DNA of 64,000 nucleotides from Ruminococcus flavefaciens ATCC 19208 (GCF_000518765.1 NZ_KI912492.1:144095-208094); one strand, 5' to 3'; positions 49,494-58,347 are shown, numbered from the stretch's first letter. Numbers and translations are program-made. The notes: generated by a model not told the origin, from the sequence alone.

Positions 49494-51470
49494 ATGAAAA
49501 CCATAGAAATCGATCTGGAGACTCGGAGTGACCGTGACATCACCAAGTGTGGTGTGTACGCTTACGCCGATTCTCCGTATTTTGCTATCACGCTTATGAG
49601 TGTTGCGATAGATGACGGTGCAGTGCAGCTCTACGATCTGGCGAACGGCGACCGTGTACCAGATGAGATCCTTTCTGCACTCACCGATGAATCGGTCATC
49701 AAGCGGGCATTCAACGTGCAATTTGAGCGTGTATGTCTCTCCAGATATCTGCGGAAAGAATATCCGCAGATCTTCCGCAGCTACAGCATTGATGCCGATA
49801 CCGTCGGCGATTATCTCAGTCCGGTCGGATGGCAGTGTACCATGATCCATTGCCGGACACTCGGTCTGCCATCCACGCTTGCCTCTGCGGGTGCGGCTCT
49901 GAAGCTGGAACAGCAGAAGATGCCCGAAGGTAAAGCACTCATCAAGTATTTTTGTGTTCCCTATGATACCGTTGACGGCATCCCGCAGTTTCATACACCT
50001 GCCGATGCTCCGGACAAGTGGGAAACCTTCAAGGCATATAACAAGCAGGATGTGGAGGCGGAGCTGGCAATCGACCAGCGGCTTTCCCGTTTCCCTGTGC
50101 CGGATTTCATCTGGGAACAGTTTTATCTGGATCAGGAGATCAACGACCGGGGCATTCGTGTCGATATGGAACTGGTCGATGCTGCACTCACGCTGGACGC
50201 ACAAGCGAAGGCAACGCTGTCGGCGGAGATGCGCAGGCTGACGGGCATCGAGAACCCGAATTCTGTGTATCAGCTTCTGGAATGGCTGGAGGAGCGTGGC
50301 TATAAGTCAGACTGTCTGGATAAGTCTGCGGTGCGGGAATTGCTGAAAACAGCGAAAGATCCCGTCAAGTCCGTGCTGGAACTGCGGCTCATGCTGTCGA
50401 AATCCAGCGTCAAGAAGTATCAGGCGATGCAGACGGCAGCCTGCTCCGATCATCGTGCAAGAGGAATGTTCAGCTTCTACGGCGCATCCCGCACAGGACG
50501 CTGGGCAGGACGCATCATACAGTTACAGAACCTGCCGCAGAACCATATCCCAGACCTGACCGATGCAAGGGAGACCGTCAAGCACGGCTATTATGATGAG
50601 GTCGAAATGTTCTATGAGGATGTGCCTGATACACTGTCGCAGCTTATCCGCACGGCTTTCGTACCCCGTCCGGGATATAAGTTCATTGTCGCCGACTTCT
50701 CCGCCATTGAAGCCCGTGTCATTGCATGGCTTGCAGGAGAGCAGTGGCGCATGGATGCCTTTGCGAACGGCGAGGACATTTACTGCGCTTCGGCATCAAA
50801 GATGTTCGGAGTCCCGGTTGTCAAGCACGGCGAAAACGGTCACCTTCGGCAGAAAGGCAAGGTGGCAGAATTGGCGTGTGGCTACGGCGGCTGCGTCGGC
50901 GCAATGAAGGCTATGGGCGGTGATGCCCTGAACCTGACCGATCCGGAGCTGAAGCAGCTTGTGACCGACTGGCGGGATGCCTCGCCGAATATCGTGAAAT
51001 TCTGGTGGGCGGTCGATGATGCCGTAAAGACTGCGATCAGGAAGAAAACCATCACAGAAACACACGGCTTGCAGTTCAGCTACCAGAGCAGGATGCTTTT
51101 CATCACGCTGCCCTCCGGCAGAAAGCTCTGCTACGCACACCCGCAGATCGGTGAGAACCAATTCGGCGGAGAGTCCGTCACCTATATGGGCGTAGGCGCA
51201 TCGAAGAAGTGGGAACGCATAGAGAGCTACGGTCCGAAGTTTGTCGAGAACATCGTGCAGGCGGTCGCCCGTGATCTGCTTATGTTCTCTATGCAGACGC
51301 TTTCGCACTGTTTTATCGTCGGTCACATACACGACGAAATGATTATTGAGGCAGACCGCAGGATGTCGCTTGATGAGGTTTGCCGACAGATGGAACGAAC
51401 GCCTTCGTGGGCAAAAGGTCTGCTCCTGCGGGCGGACGGATACGAGTGCGAGTTTTATAAAAAGGACTGA
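49494..51470 (+). CDS. Phage DNA polymerase, family A
   Basis: 658 aa. An N-terminal DnaQ-like 3'-5' exonuclease region starts IEIDLETRSDRDITKCG (Asp and Glu of motif Exo I). The polymerase domain shows motif A DFSAIEARVIAWLAGE (about 400), the motif B region around residues 455-470 with GKVAELACGYGGCVGA, and motif C HDEMIIEA (about 612). The catalytic Asp residues of motifs A and C are present. No 5' nuclease domain. It is the main replicase of the phage. AAGGATGTGTAACC lies before the ATG; the 38-nt element follows its stop. Confidence 0.93.
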   Translation: MKTIEIDLETRSDRDITKCGVYAYADSPYFAITLMSVAIDDGAVQLYDLANGDRVPDEILSALTDESVIKRAFNVQFERVCLSRYLRKEYPQIFRSYSIDADTVGDYLSPVGWQCTMIHCRTLGLPSTLASAGAALKLEQQKMPEGKALIKYFCVPYDTVDGIPQFHTPADAPDKWETFKAYNKQDVEAELAIDQRLSRFPVPDFIWEQFYLDQEINDRGIRVDMELVDAALTLDAQAKATLSAEMRRLTGIENPNSVYQLLEWLEERGYKSDCLDKSAVRELLKTAKDPVKSVLELRLMLSKSSVKKYQAMQTAACSDHRARGMFSFYGASRTGRWAGRIIQLQNLPQNHIPDLTDARETVKHGYYDEVEMFYEDVPDTLSQLIRTAFVPRPGYKFIVADFSAIEARVIAWLAGEQWRMDAFANGEDIYCASASKMFGVPVVKHGENGHLRQKGKVAELACGYGGCVGAMKAMGGDALNLTDPELKQLVTDWRDASPNIVKFWWAVDDAVKTAIRKKTITETHGLQFSYQSRMLFITLPSGRKLCYAHPQIGENQFGGESVTYMGVGASKKWERIESYGPKFVENIVQAVARDLLMFSMQTLSHCFIVGHIHDEMIIEADRRMSLDEVCRQMERTPSWAKGLLLRADGYECEFYKKD

Positions 51471-51472
51471 TT

Positions 51473-51510
51473 GTTTCGTCCAAAACGCTCCCGATTCTGT
51501 AGTGGGTTGT
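51473..51510 (+). repeat. 38-nt post-stop element, copy B
   Basis: Three substitutions from 47117-47154. It is followed by two small hairpins (AGAGCA/TGCTCT and CCCCA/TGGGG) before the next ribosome site. Confidence 0.8.
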
Positions 51511-51564
51511 AGAGCAGGAATGCTCTCCCCACATCTGGGGGCAAAGAATGAAGGGAGAATGGTT

Positions 51565-51783
51565 ATGTTTTATGTGAAGGAAAAGACCGATGAGATCGAG
51601 GTTAAGGTGGAGTTGAACAGCGAGAACGTGTTCTGCTCCTGCCCGGACTGCGGCAAGGAGGTCGCTGTTGACCTGTCGTGCGTGTTTGCCGATGGTCTGG
51701 GCGATATGTACGGTACGGCAGTCCTCTGCAACGAGTGCGCTTGGAAGAGACTGCACGTGAAGCTGAAAAGAAAAGAGGGATGA
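51565..51783 (+). CDS. Small zinc-ribbon phage protein
   Basis: 72 aa with two Cys pairs (CSCPDC near residue 25 and CNEC near 58), a likely zinc ribbon. The start giving MFYVKEK is favoured by GGGAGAATGGTT; an ATG two codons earlier is too close to that site. It ends one base before the next small Cys-rich gene. Function unknown. Confidence 0.6.
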   Translation: MFYVKEKTDEIEVKVELNSENVFCSCPDCGKEVAVDLSCVFADGLGDMYGTAVLCNECAWKRLHVKLKRKEG

Positions 51784-51784
51784 T

Positions 51785-51937
51785 ATGAAATACAGTATTG
51801 AATGGTTTTATGCGCTGGTCAGCGGGAAGCTGGTTAAGCCGGAGAATGTCTATGTGAAATGCCCCCGCTGCGGTAAGCTCTGCAATAAGAGCTGCGACAG
51901 AAAGCCCTGCGGCAGGAACGAGGTGAAGCATGGCTGA
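51785..51937 (+). CDS. 50-aa Cys-rich phage protein
   Basis: Begins MKYSIEWFYALVSGK and contains CPRCGKLCNKSC followed by PCG, a probable zinc-binding cluster. It is packed between neighbours: one base after the previous stop, and its last codons overlap the start of the next gene by 8 bp. Function unknown. Confidence 0.55.
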   Translation: MKYSIEWFYALVSGKLVKPENVYVKCPRCGKLCNKSCDRKPCGRNEVKHG

Positions 51938-52358
51938 TTTCTATAACAGCGAAGGCTATGCAAGTCCAACGGAACACGAGGCGTTCACCCGCATCGAGCG
52001 TGAGGAGAAGGCTGCGGCAAAAGCTGCTGCCTTCCGTCCTGTCGTGTATATCTGCTCTCCCTATTCCGGAGATACAGAGAGGAACGTCGAGAACGCCAAG
52101 CGTTACAGCCGCTTTGCCGTTGACCGGCACTACCTGCCTATCACGCCGCACATCTACTTTACGCAGTTCATGGACGATAGTATTCCGGAGGAACGGGATA
52201 CAGCCATTTTCATGAACTGGGTGCTGATGAGCAAGTGCGTGGAGCTGTGGGTGTTCGGCGACACGGTCAGCTCCGGCATGAAGGCAGAGATTGACCGGGC
52301 AAAGCGCAAACACATGAAAATCCGTTATTTCACGGAGGATTTGGAGGAAAAGATATGA
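51930..52358 (+). CDS. Nucleoside 2-deoxyribosyltransferase-like protein (DUF4406-like)
   Basis: 142 aa. After a 35-residue helical lead comes the fold signature VVYICSPYSGDTERNVENAK, then ITPHIYFTQFMDD and VSSGMKAEIDRAK, the conserved blocks of the deoxyribosyltransferase superfamily. The Asp and Glu that act in base exchange appear present. In phages such proteins may salvage or alter nucleotides. It overlaps the primase gene by 4 bp (ATGA). Confidence 0.75.
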   Translation: MADFYNSEGYASPTEHEAFTRIEREEKAAAKAAAFRPVVYICSPYSGDTERNVENAKRYSRFAVDRHYLPITPHIYFTQFMDDSIPEERDTAIFMNWVLMSKCVELWVFGDTVSSGMKAEIDRAKRKHMKIRYFTEDLEEKI

Positions 52359-54577
52359 AGTTTACCCTGTACACTGCCGATTGTACCGGCAACGCAAAGA
52401 ACACGATTTACCCGAATCAGAAGGTCATTACCTCGGAAGCGGATCTCCGCAAGGCAGTCACGTTCGACCATGTGTGCGCGCTGTATGCGAATAATGCCCG
52501 CAGCGATGCCAATTTTCAGCTCTCTGATGTTGTGCCGATGGACTGCGACAATGATCACAGCGACAATCCCGATGAGTGGATCACTCCGGAAAAGCTGTCC
52601 GAAATGCTCAGCGATGTGGAGTTTGCGATCACATACAGCCGTCATCATATGCTGGCGAAAGGCTCTGTAACAGCCCGCCCTCGTTTCCATGTATTTTTCC
52701 CGACTACGCCCTGCAAGGATGCCGCATTCCATAAGAACATCAAAGCCCGCATCTACAAGGAGCTGCCGTTCTTCGACGGCAATGCACTGGACGCTTCACG
52801 CTTCCTGTATGGCTCGAAGGGTGACGTGGTATGGCACGAGGGCAGTCTGTCTATTGAGGACTGGCTCACGCTCATGAAGTCGAACCGCAGTATTCCGCAG
52901 GGACAGCGCAACAGCACCATGTCCCGTATGGCGGGCAAGCTGGTCAAGCGTTTCGGTGTGACGGATGATGCCCATGCGAAGTTCCTCGAAAAGGCAGCGG
53001 AATGCGATCCGCCCCTCGACGATGAGGAGCTGGAAGGCATCTGGGCAAGCGCCTGCAAGTTCGGCAAAATGGTCACCTCGCAGGAAGGTTATGTGCCTCC
53101 CGACCAGTTCGGCGATAATGTGCTGATCCCGGACGATTTCTCAGATGTCGGTGAAGCCCGCACATTCGTAGAGTGCTTTGGTGATGAGATCGCATTTACG
53201 ATTGCTACGAATTATCTGCGCTATAACGGCACCTACTGGGAGGAATCAGAACAGGCGGCTGTCATGGCGATGATCGAACACACGGATGTTCAGCTTGCTG
53301 AGGCAGAACGCAAAATGGAAGATGACCTATGTGCATTGGAGAAGCTGGGCGTTCCGAGAGCGCTGGCGAAGGCAGGCGGCAAGAAGTTTCGTGATAGCCT
53401 GACTCCGGAACAGGGCGCTGCTTATGGTCTGTTCAGATTTTCCGAGCTGTATCATGATTTCGTATTGAAATACCGCCACATCCGCAGTCTGAACAATGCC
53501 CTCGATGCCGCAAAGCCGCTGGTGCTGAAGCACCCGGAGCAGCTTGACGGTGATCCGATGCTGCTGAACACTCCCGGCGGCACCTACGACCTTTCCAAAG
53601 GTCTCGACGGCTGGAGAGCGACTGATCCGACCGACCTGATTACGAAAGTGACGGCAGTCGTGCCGAATGAGGAAGGTCGCCAGATCTGGGAGGATGCTTT
53701 GCAGGTTTTCTTCTGCGGTGACCAGAGCCTGATTGACTATGTGCAGATGATCTGCGGTCTCTGTCTGATCGGAAAAGTATACACGGAAGCGATGATTATT
53801 GCTTATGGTGACGGACGCAACGGCAAGTCCACCTTCTGGAATGTTATCTACAAGGTGCTTGGTAGCTACAGCGGTAATATCTCCGCCGATGCCCTGACCG
53901 TCAACTGCAAGAGAAACGTGAAGCCTGAAATGGCAGAGCTGAAGGGCAAGCGACTCATCATTGCGGCGGAGCTGCAGGAGGGTATGCGCCTGAACACCAG
54001 CGTGGTAAAGCAGCTCTGTTCGACCGATCCCATTTTCGCCGAGAAGAAGTTCAAGGCTCCGTTCTCCTTTGAACCGAGCCATACGCTGGTGCTGTACACG
54101 AACCACCTGCCGAAGGTGGCTGCCTCTGACGACGGTACATGGCGCAGACTGATTGTTATTCCGTTCCATGCAAAGATTCAGGGGCAGGACGACAAGAAGA
54201 ATTATACACAGTACCTGATCGACAATGCAGGCGGTGCGGTTCTTTCGTGGCTGATCGAGGGTGCGATGAAGGTGGTCGCCGCCGATTTCAAGGTAGACCG
54301 CCCGCAGTGCGTGTTGGACGCAATCGGAGCCTACCGTGAAGGCAATGACTGGCTGGGCTCATTCATCAATGATTGCTGCGATGTGGATGCGTCATATCAG
54401 GAAAAGTCCGGAGAGCTGTATAAGCGTTACCGTGAGTACTGCATTGAGAACGGAGAGTATGTCCGCAGTACCACCGATTTCTATGGTGCGCTGGAGCAGG
54501 CAGGATATAAACGCAAGAAGCTGAACAGCGGAATTACCATCTATGGGCTTCAAATCCGGCTCGACTTTCTGGATTGA
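52355..54577 (+). CDS. Phage primase-helicase (P4/D5 type)
   Basis: 740 aa. The N-terminal part (about 1-190) looks like an archaeo-eukaryotic-type primase: VVPMDCDNDHSDNPDEW supplies the acidic residues, and ARPRFHVFFPTT and DASRFLYGSKGD follow. The middle holds a D5_N-like helical region, and the C-terminal helicase has Walker A GDGRNGKST (about 487), KRLIIAAEL (Walker B, Glu) and LVLYTNHLPKV (sensor). It opens the fork and primes replication for the family A polymerase encoded upstream. The stop codon lies inside the first arm of an RNA switch-like structure. Confidence 0.9.
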   Translation: MKFTLYTADCTGNAKNTIYPNQKVITSEADLRKAVTFDHVCALYANNARSDANFQLSDVVPMDCDNDHSDNPDEWITPEKLSEMLSDVEFAITYSRHHMLAKGSVTARPRFHVFFPTTPCKDAAFHKNIKARIYKELPFFDGNALDASRFLYGSKGDVVWHEGSLSIEDWLTLMKSNRSIPQGQRNSTMSRMAGKLVKRFGVTDDAHAKFLEKAAECDPPLDDEELEGIWASACKFGKMVTSQEGYVPPDQFGDNVLIPDDFSDVGEARTFVECFGDEIAFTIATNYLRYNGTYWEESEQAAVMAMIEHTDVQLAEAERKMEDDLCALEKLGVPRALAKAGGKKFRDSLTPEQGAAYGLFRFSELYHDFVLKYRHIRSLNNALDAAKPLVLKHPEQLDGDPMLLNTPGGTYDLSKGLDGWRATDPTDLITKVTAVVPNEEGRQIWEDALQVFFCGDQSLIDYVQMICGLCLIGKVYTEAMIIAYGDGRNGKSTFWNVIYKVLGSYSGNISADALTVNCKRNVKPEMAELKGKRLIIAAELQEGMRLNTSVVKQLCSTDPIFAEKKFKAPFSFEPSHTLVLYTNHLPKVAASDDGTWRRLIVIPFHAKIQGQDDKKNYTQYLIDNAGGAVLSWLIEGAMKVVAADFKVDRPQCVLDAIGAYREGNDWLGSFINDCCDVDASYQEKSGELYKRYREYCIENGEYVRSTTDFYGALEQAGYKRKKLNSGITIYGLQIRLDFLD

Positions 54578-54722
54578 CCTGCATTTTCATCATTCAAAAA
54601 CAACGTAGAATCGGGAAAGTGCAGGTCGGTGAAACTCATATTCCAACCTTACGCAGGCGAGAAAAATCATAGAAATTTCTTCCTATGGAAAGGTTTGTAA
54701 ATGACATTCACCGACCTGCACT
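54576..54722 (+). promoter_or_regulatory. Three-segment, mutually exclusive hairpin region
   Basis: Segment 1 (54576-54588, GACCTGCATTTTC) pairs with segment 2 (54615-54627, GAAAGTGCAGGTC) over 13 bp with one G-U pair. Segment 2 extended (54618-54633) also pairs perfectly over 16 bp with segment 3 (54707-54722). Both pairings cannot exist at once. The region runs from the primase stop codon to just before the VRR-NUC gene. Confidence 0.65.
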
Positions 54723-54744
54723 ATTGCCCGGAAAGGTCGAATCT

Positions 54745-55026
54745 ATGCGAGAAAAATCAATTGAAGAAAAACTGGTCGCTGCCGTGAAAGCTGTCGGCGG
54801 TGTTTGCTGGAAGTTCACCTCTCCCGGAACAGCGGGTGTGCCGGACCGCATCGTATTGATGCCGTCCGGCAGAATCGGCTTCGTGGAGGTCAAGGCTCCC
54901 GGCGAAACGCCCCGTCCGCTGCAGCGCCTGCGTATCAGAACACTTCGGCGGCTGGGCTTCAAAGCCTTTGTGCTGGACAGCCCGGAGCAGATAGGAGGAA
55001 TCATTGATGCAATACAAACCTCATGA
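54745..55026 (+). CDS. VRR-NUC domain nuclease
   Basis: 93 aa, just the single VRR-NUC domain, a PD-(D/E)XK-type nuclease that resolves branched DNA. WKFTSPGTAGVPDRIVLMPSGRIGFVEVKAPG holds the catalytic Asp (VPDR) and the ExK. The ATG giving MREKSIEEK is preferred over an upstream ATG because AAAGG stands at good distance and the domain begins there. The gene overlaps the SNF2 helicase gene by 20 bp, a pairing seen in many phages. Confidence 0.88.
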   Translation: MREKSIEEKLVAAVKAVGGVCWKFTSPGTAGVPDRIVLMPSGRIGFVEVKAPGETPRPLQRLRIRTLRRLGFKAFVLDSPEQIGGIIDAIQTS

Positions 55027-56341
55027 TTATCAGAAGTTTGCCGTGGACTTCATCGAAACACATCCGCAGGCGGCGGTATTATTGGAATGTGGATTAGGCA
55101 AGACGAGTATAACGCTGACAGCGCTGAACGATATGATGTTCGACCGCTTTGAGGTCAGAAAGGTTCTTATCATCGCACCAATCCGTGTATGCAAGAATAG
55201 CTGGGCGGCAGAAATCAGCAAGTGGGATCACCTCAAAGGGCTGACCTACAGTCTGGTTCTCGGCAACAGAGAACAGAGGCTGGCAGCTCTCCGGAAGAAA
55301 GCCGATCTGTATATCATCAACCGCGAGAACGTACAGTGGCTCATCGAGAGCAGCGGGATGTCGTTTGACTTTGACATGGTGGTGATCGACGAGCTGAGTT
55401 CCTTCAAGAACCATCAGTCCAAGCGCTTCAAGGCGCTGCGAAAGGTGCGACCGTTCGTGAAGCGTATTGTCGGGCTGACCGGTACGCCCTGCAGCAACGG
55501 TCTCATGGACTTGTGGGCGCAGTTCCGGCTGCTTGACAAAGGAGAACGCCTCGGCAAGAGAATCGGGCAGTACCGTGATGCCTACTTCACGCCGGACTGG
55601 AACGGCTTCACCTATTCTCCCAGACCGGGTGCAGAGAAACAGATATACAGCAAGATCGCTGACATCAGCATTTCCATGAAAACCACCGACCACCTGAAGA
55701 TGCCGGAACTGGTGATGACCGCTGATTCCGTTGAGCTGGATGAATCAGTTGCAGCGATATACAAGGACATGGAGCAGGATATGTGTCTGGATTTCACCCG
55801 CGATTCCATAACGGCAGCAAACGCGGGTGTCCTGTGTGGAAAGCTGACACAGCTTGCCAGCGGTTCAGTTTATACCGACGGCGGCAGCGTGATGCGGATA
55901 CATTCGCACAAGCTGGACGCATTGGAAGATCTGATCGAAGCGCAGAACGGCAAGCCGGTGCTGATTGCGTACTGGTACAAGCACGAGCGCGACAGCATTA
56001 TGGAGCGCTTCGACTGCCGGGAGATCAAGAGCGATGCCGACATCGCCGACTGGAACAAGGGCAAAATCCCGGTCGCACTGATTCAGCCTTCTTCCGCAGG
56101 TCACGGTCTGAACCTTCAGTCTGGCGGCAGCACCATCATCTGGTACACGATGCCGTGGTCGCTGGAACTGTATCAGCAGACGAACGCCCGCCTCTGGCGA
56201 CAGGGGCAGCAGTCCGAAACGGTCGTCATCCACCACCTCGTTTCGGTGGGAACGATCGACGAGGATATCATGAAGGTTCTGGAAAACAAGGACAAGACAC
56301 AGGCGGCGATGATGAAAGCCGTGAAAGCGAGGGTTAAATGA
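55007..56341 (+). CDS. SNF2-type DNA helicase/translocase of phage
   Basis: 444 aa. Motif I LLECGLGKTSITL (about 26-38), motif II VIDELSSFKN (about 127), motif III GLTGTPCSNGLMDLW, and the C-terminal motifs SSAGHGLNLQSGG and TNARLWRQGQ (about 410). The DEAH box is DEL-S here, usual in this phage group. It probably remodels or unwinds DNA for the neighbouring VRR-NUC nuclease. The start ATG has GGAGG at 8 nt; a TTG one codon earlier is less likely. Confidence 0.9.
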   Translation: MQYKPHDYQKFAVDFIETHPQAAVLLECGLGKTSITLTALNDMMFDRFEVRKVLIIAPIRVCKNSWAAEISKWDHLKGLTYSLVLGNREQRLAALRKKADLYIINRENVQWLIESSGMSFDFDMVVIDELSSFKNHQSKRFKALRKVRPFVKRIVGLTGTPCSNGLMDLWAQFRLLDKGERLGKRIGQYRDAYFTPDWNGFTYSPRPGAEKQIYSKIADISISMKTTDHLKMPELVMTADSVELDESVAAIYKDMEQDMCLDFTRDSITAANAGVLCGKLTQLASGSVYTDGGSVMRIHSHKLDALEDLIEAQNGKPVLIAYWYKHERDSIMERFDCREIKSDADIADWNKGKIPVALIQPSSAGHGLNLQSGGSTIIWYTMPWSLELYQQTNARLWRQGQQSETVVIHHLVSVGTIDEDIMKVLENKDKTQAAMMKAVKARVK

Positions 56342-56532
56342 CGGAAGGATACAAATTACTGGCGGCAGCAATTATCAAGCAGTGTCTCTTGGATTACCGG
56401 GAGGCGCTGCAGTCACACGATATCATAACAACGCTTGAATGTGAACAGTTCCTGCGGTCGCAGTGGTTTGACTTCATGTCAGATATGAACGGCGAAAAGC
56501 TGATAAAAATGATGAGGGAGGAATTTGCATGA
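56338..56532 (+). CDS. Small phage protein after the SNF2 helicase
   Basis: 64 aa, helical (MTEGYKLLAAAIIKQCLLDY and onward), no known domain. It overlaps both neighbours by 4 bp (ATGA junctions), so it is translated with them. Function unknown. Confidence 0.6.
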   Translation: MTEGYKLLAAAIIKQCLLDYREALQSHDIITTLECEQFLRSQWFDFMSDMNGEKLIKMMREEFA

Positions 56533-56963
56533 AAGAATACTGGGAGCAGGCGGAACGACTCCGCCGCCGCATCAATCGTAAGATACACGAAATCCACCTG
56601 CTGCGTCAGCGGGCAGAAGGCATGAACGGCAGCGGCATCAATGATATGCCGAGGACGGTATCTCCCGACCGCAGCAAAATGGAAGGCACCGTTTTCAAGA
56701 TCATGGCGCTGGAACAGGATATACAGGAAACGCAGGAAGAATACGATGCGCTGATCGCGGATATGGAAACCCGCATCAATGCCGTGCAGGACGGTGATGC
56801 CCGTGACCTTCTGCGTAAAAGATACCTCGAATTCCTGCCGTGGTCGGAGATCATGAAGGAAATGGGATACAGCAAGTCCCACGTGTTCCGCCTGCACAGC
56901 ACAGCCGTAGCTGCCTTGAAAAGTTGGGACATCATGGGACTTGCAAACACCGGTAATGTGTGA
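56529..56963 (+). CDS. Phage sigma-like/ArpU-like late regulator
   Basis: 144 aa. A coiled-coil N-terminal half (residues 1-95, Arg- and Glu-rich heptads) is followed by a helix-turn-helix like sigma region 4: LLRKRYLEFLPWSEIMKEMGYSKSHVFRLH. This layout and the place just before the HNH/terminase genes fit the DUF1492/ArpU group, which switches on late genes. The leader behind it (56964-57046) includes a TATAAT-like box. Confidence 0.75.
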   Translation: MKEYWEQAERLRRRINRKIHEIHLLRQRAEGMNGSGINDMPRTVSPDRSKMEGTVFKIMALEQDIQETQEEYDALIADMETRINAVQDGDARDLLRKRYLEFLPWSEIMKEMGYSKSHVFRLHSTAVAALKSWDIMGLANTGNV

Positions 56964-57046
56964 TATAATGTATAATAGAAGAATCTGTAAAGAGCCGTTG
57001 TGGATTACCGCAGCGGCTTTTGTTATGCCCGAAGGAGGTGTCGGCG

Positions 57047-57397
57047 ATGCCGAGGAAGGCACTGAAACCGTGCAAGCAACCCGGCTGTCCGAGACTGACC
57101 GAGGGTGCGTACTGCGACGAACACAAGCCCCTGCACCCTGAGCGTCCGTCTGCCGCCAAGCGTGGCTACGGCAGCAAGTGGCAGCGAGTCAGCAAAGCGT
57201 ACCTGCGGAAGCATCCGTTGTGCGTGAAGTGTCTGGCGCAGGGAAAGTATGTGACCGCAACGGTCGTTGATCATATCGTTCCGCATCGTGGCAATCACTA
57301 CCTGATGTGGAGTGACACCAACTGGCAGGCGCTGTGTAAGTCCTGTCACGATAAGAAAACCGGAACTGAGGACAGCAGACCGGAATACTCCTACTAA
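57047..57397 (+). CDS. Phage HNH endonuclease
   Basis: 116 aa. The HNH motif is VVDHIVPHRGN (about residue 72), then NWQALCKSCHDKKT, with CVKC upstream completing the zinc site; a further Cys/His group CKQPGCPRL lies at the N-terminus. HNH enzymes directly before the small terminase are a conserved part of phage packaging and help cut at cos. CGAAGGAGGTGTCGGCG precedes the ATG. Confidence 0.9.
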   Translation: MPRKALKPCKQPGCPRLTEGAYCDEHKPLHPERPSAAKRGYGSKWQRVSKAYLRKHPLCVKCLAQGKYVTATVVDHIVPHRGNHYLMWSDTNWQALCKSCHDKKTGTEDSRPEYSY

Positions 57398-57429
57398 TTT
57401 CAGGTTTCTCCTAAAATGATACGCTTTTT

Positions 57430-57545
57430 ATGAGAATGGGGAGGGCTGGGGGCTGCCCGGTGGGGGTATCGAAATCTCTACGGAGCAGCGATCACAAGAC
57501 CGGCGCCCCCTCTCACGCACAAAAAGTGCAATTCAAACACCCGAT
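57430..57545 (+). other. Candidate cos/packaging site
   Basis: Gene-free segment between HNH and small terminase with a G-rich block (GGGCTGGGGGCTGCCCGGTG), then GGGGGTATCGAAATCTC, and ACCGGCGCCCCCTCTCACGC. Position between HNH and TerS is where cos sites lie in related phages; the GC-rich arms GGGGG and CCCCC support it. No cleavage position can be assigned by eye. Confidence 0.5.
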
Positions 57546-57568
57546 TAACCCCCTCGAATATTTTACAA

Positions 57569-57599
57569 GCCGAAATCCGCGTGGTTTCGGCATTTTTTA
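57569..57599 (+). terminator. Terminator before the small terminase gene
   Basis: GCCGAAA and TTTCGGC arms around TCCGCGTGG followed by ATTTTTT. Confidence 0.85.
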
Positions 57600-57614
57600 T
57601 AGGCAGGTGATGAT

Positions 57615-58175
57615 ATGGCAAAAGACGGTACAAACCGTGGCGGACGACGTGTCCGTGCAGGCGACAAGCCGAAGCCCCTAGCTGAGAAAATTGCCGCCGG
57701 AGAGGATGCCGACATCATCGAATTCACCCCGACCGCACTGGAGGGAGCAGACCTTGATGATGCCGCCGATCTCGTTGGTGAGGATATGCCCTCGCCGAGT
57801 GAGTACCTCTCGGCAAGGCAGAAGGACGGCAAGCCCCTCGGTGCGGATGAAATCTACAAGGAAACGTGGCTCTGGCTCAAGAACCGTGGCTGCGACAAGC
57901 TGGTCAACAAGCGTCTGCTCGAAAGCTACTCGCTGGCGTTCGCTCGTTTTATCCAGTGTGAGGAAGCCCTCTCGACCTACGGTCTGCTCGGCAAGCACCC
58001 GACGACCGGAGGCGTGGTGGCATCACCGTTCGCATCTCTCAGTCAGTCCTACCAGAAACAGGCGAACGTCCTCTGGTATGAGATTTTCGACATCGTGAAG
58101 CAGAACTGCACGACCAAGTTCGACGGCTCTCCGCAGGACGACCTGATGGAGCAGCTTCTCCGCAGCAGAAAGTGA
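57615..58175 (+). CDS. Phage terminase small subunit, P27 family
   Basis: 186 aa. A basic N-terminal region (NRGGRRVRAGDKPKPLAEKI) is typical of P27 family small terminases, followed by helical parts with IYKETWLWLKNRGCDKLVNK and SLSQSYQKQANVLWYEIFDI. It recognises the packaging site and loads the large terminase, which is not in the window. AGGTGATGAT lies before the ATG. A 54-aa gene follows 7 bp downstream. Confidence 0.9.
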   Translation: MAKDGTNRGGRRVRAGDKPKPLAEKIAAGEDADIIEFTPTALEGADLDDAADLVGEDMPSPSEYLSARQKDGKPLGADEIYKETWLWLKNRGCDKLVNKRLLESYSLAFARFIQCEEALSTYGLLGKHPTTGGVVASPFASLSQSYQKQANVLWYEIFDIVKQNCTTKFDGSPQDDLMEQLLRSRK

Positions 58176-58182
58176 GGAAGGT

Positions 58183-58347
58183 ATGAAAGCAAATACAGAT
58201 GCAATCTTCTGGCGTGACCTGAAAGCCAGCCGCCCGTATATGACGAAGCAGCAGTACCGCACCATCAAAGGACAGGCGGTCAAGGGGCAGGTCAATGATG
58301 CCCGCAATGGACTCCAGAAGGTTCTGATGAGGAGGAACACGCGATGA
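58183..58347 (+). CDS. 54-aa basic phage protein
   Basis: Starts MKANTDAIFWRDLKASRP and continues MTKQQYRTIKGQ; basic and helical, commonly seen between small terminase and a methylase in related phages, function unknown. GAGGAAGGT precedes the ATG. The stop overlaps the next start (ATGA). Confidence 0.7.
   Translation: MKANTDAIFWRDLKASRPYMTKQQYRTIKGQAVKGQVNDARNGLQKVLMRRNTR

Noticed and set aside
48708..50204. 498-codon open frame on the minus strand across DUF2815 and the DNA polymerase gene
   Set aside because: It spans two confident plus-strand genes and an intergenic gap; no recognisable domain or start signal.
53327..54169. 280-codon minus-strand frame inside the primase gene
   Set aside because: Shadow of the primase helicase domain; no ribosome site.
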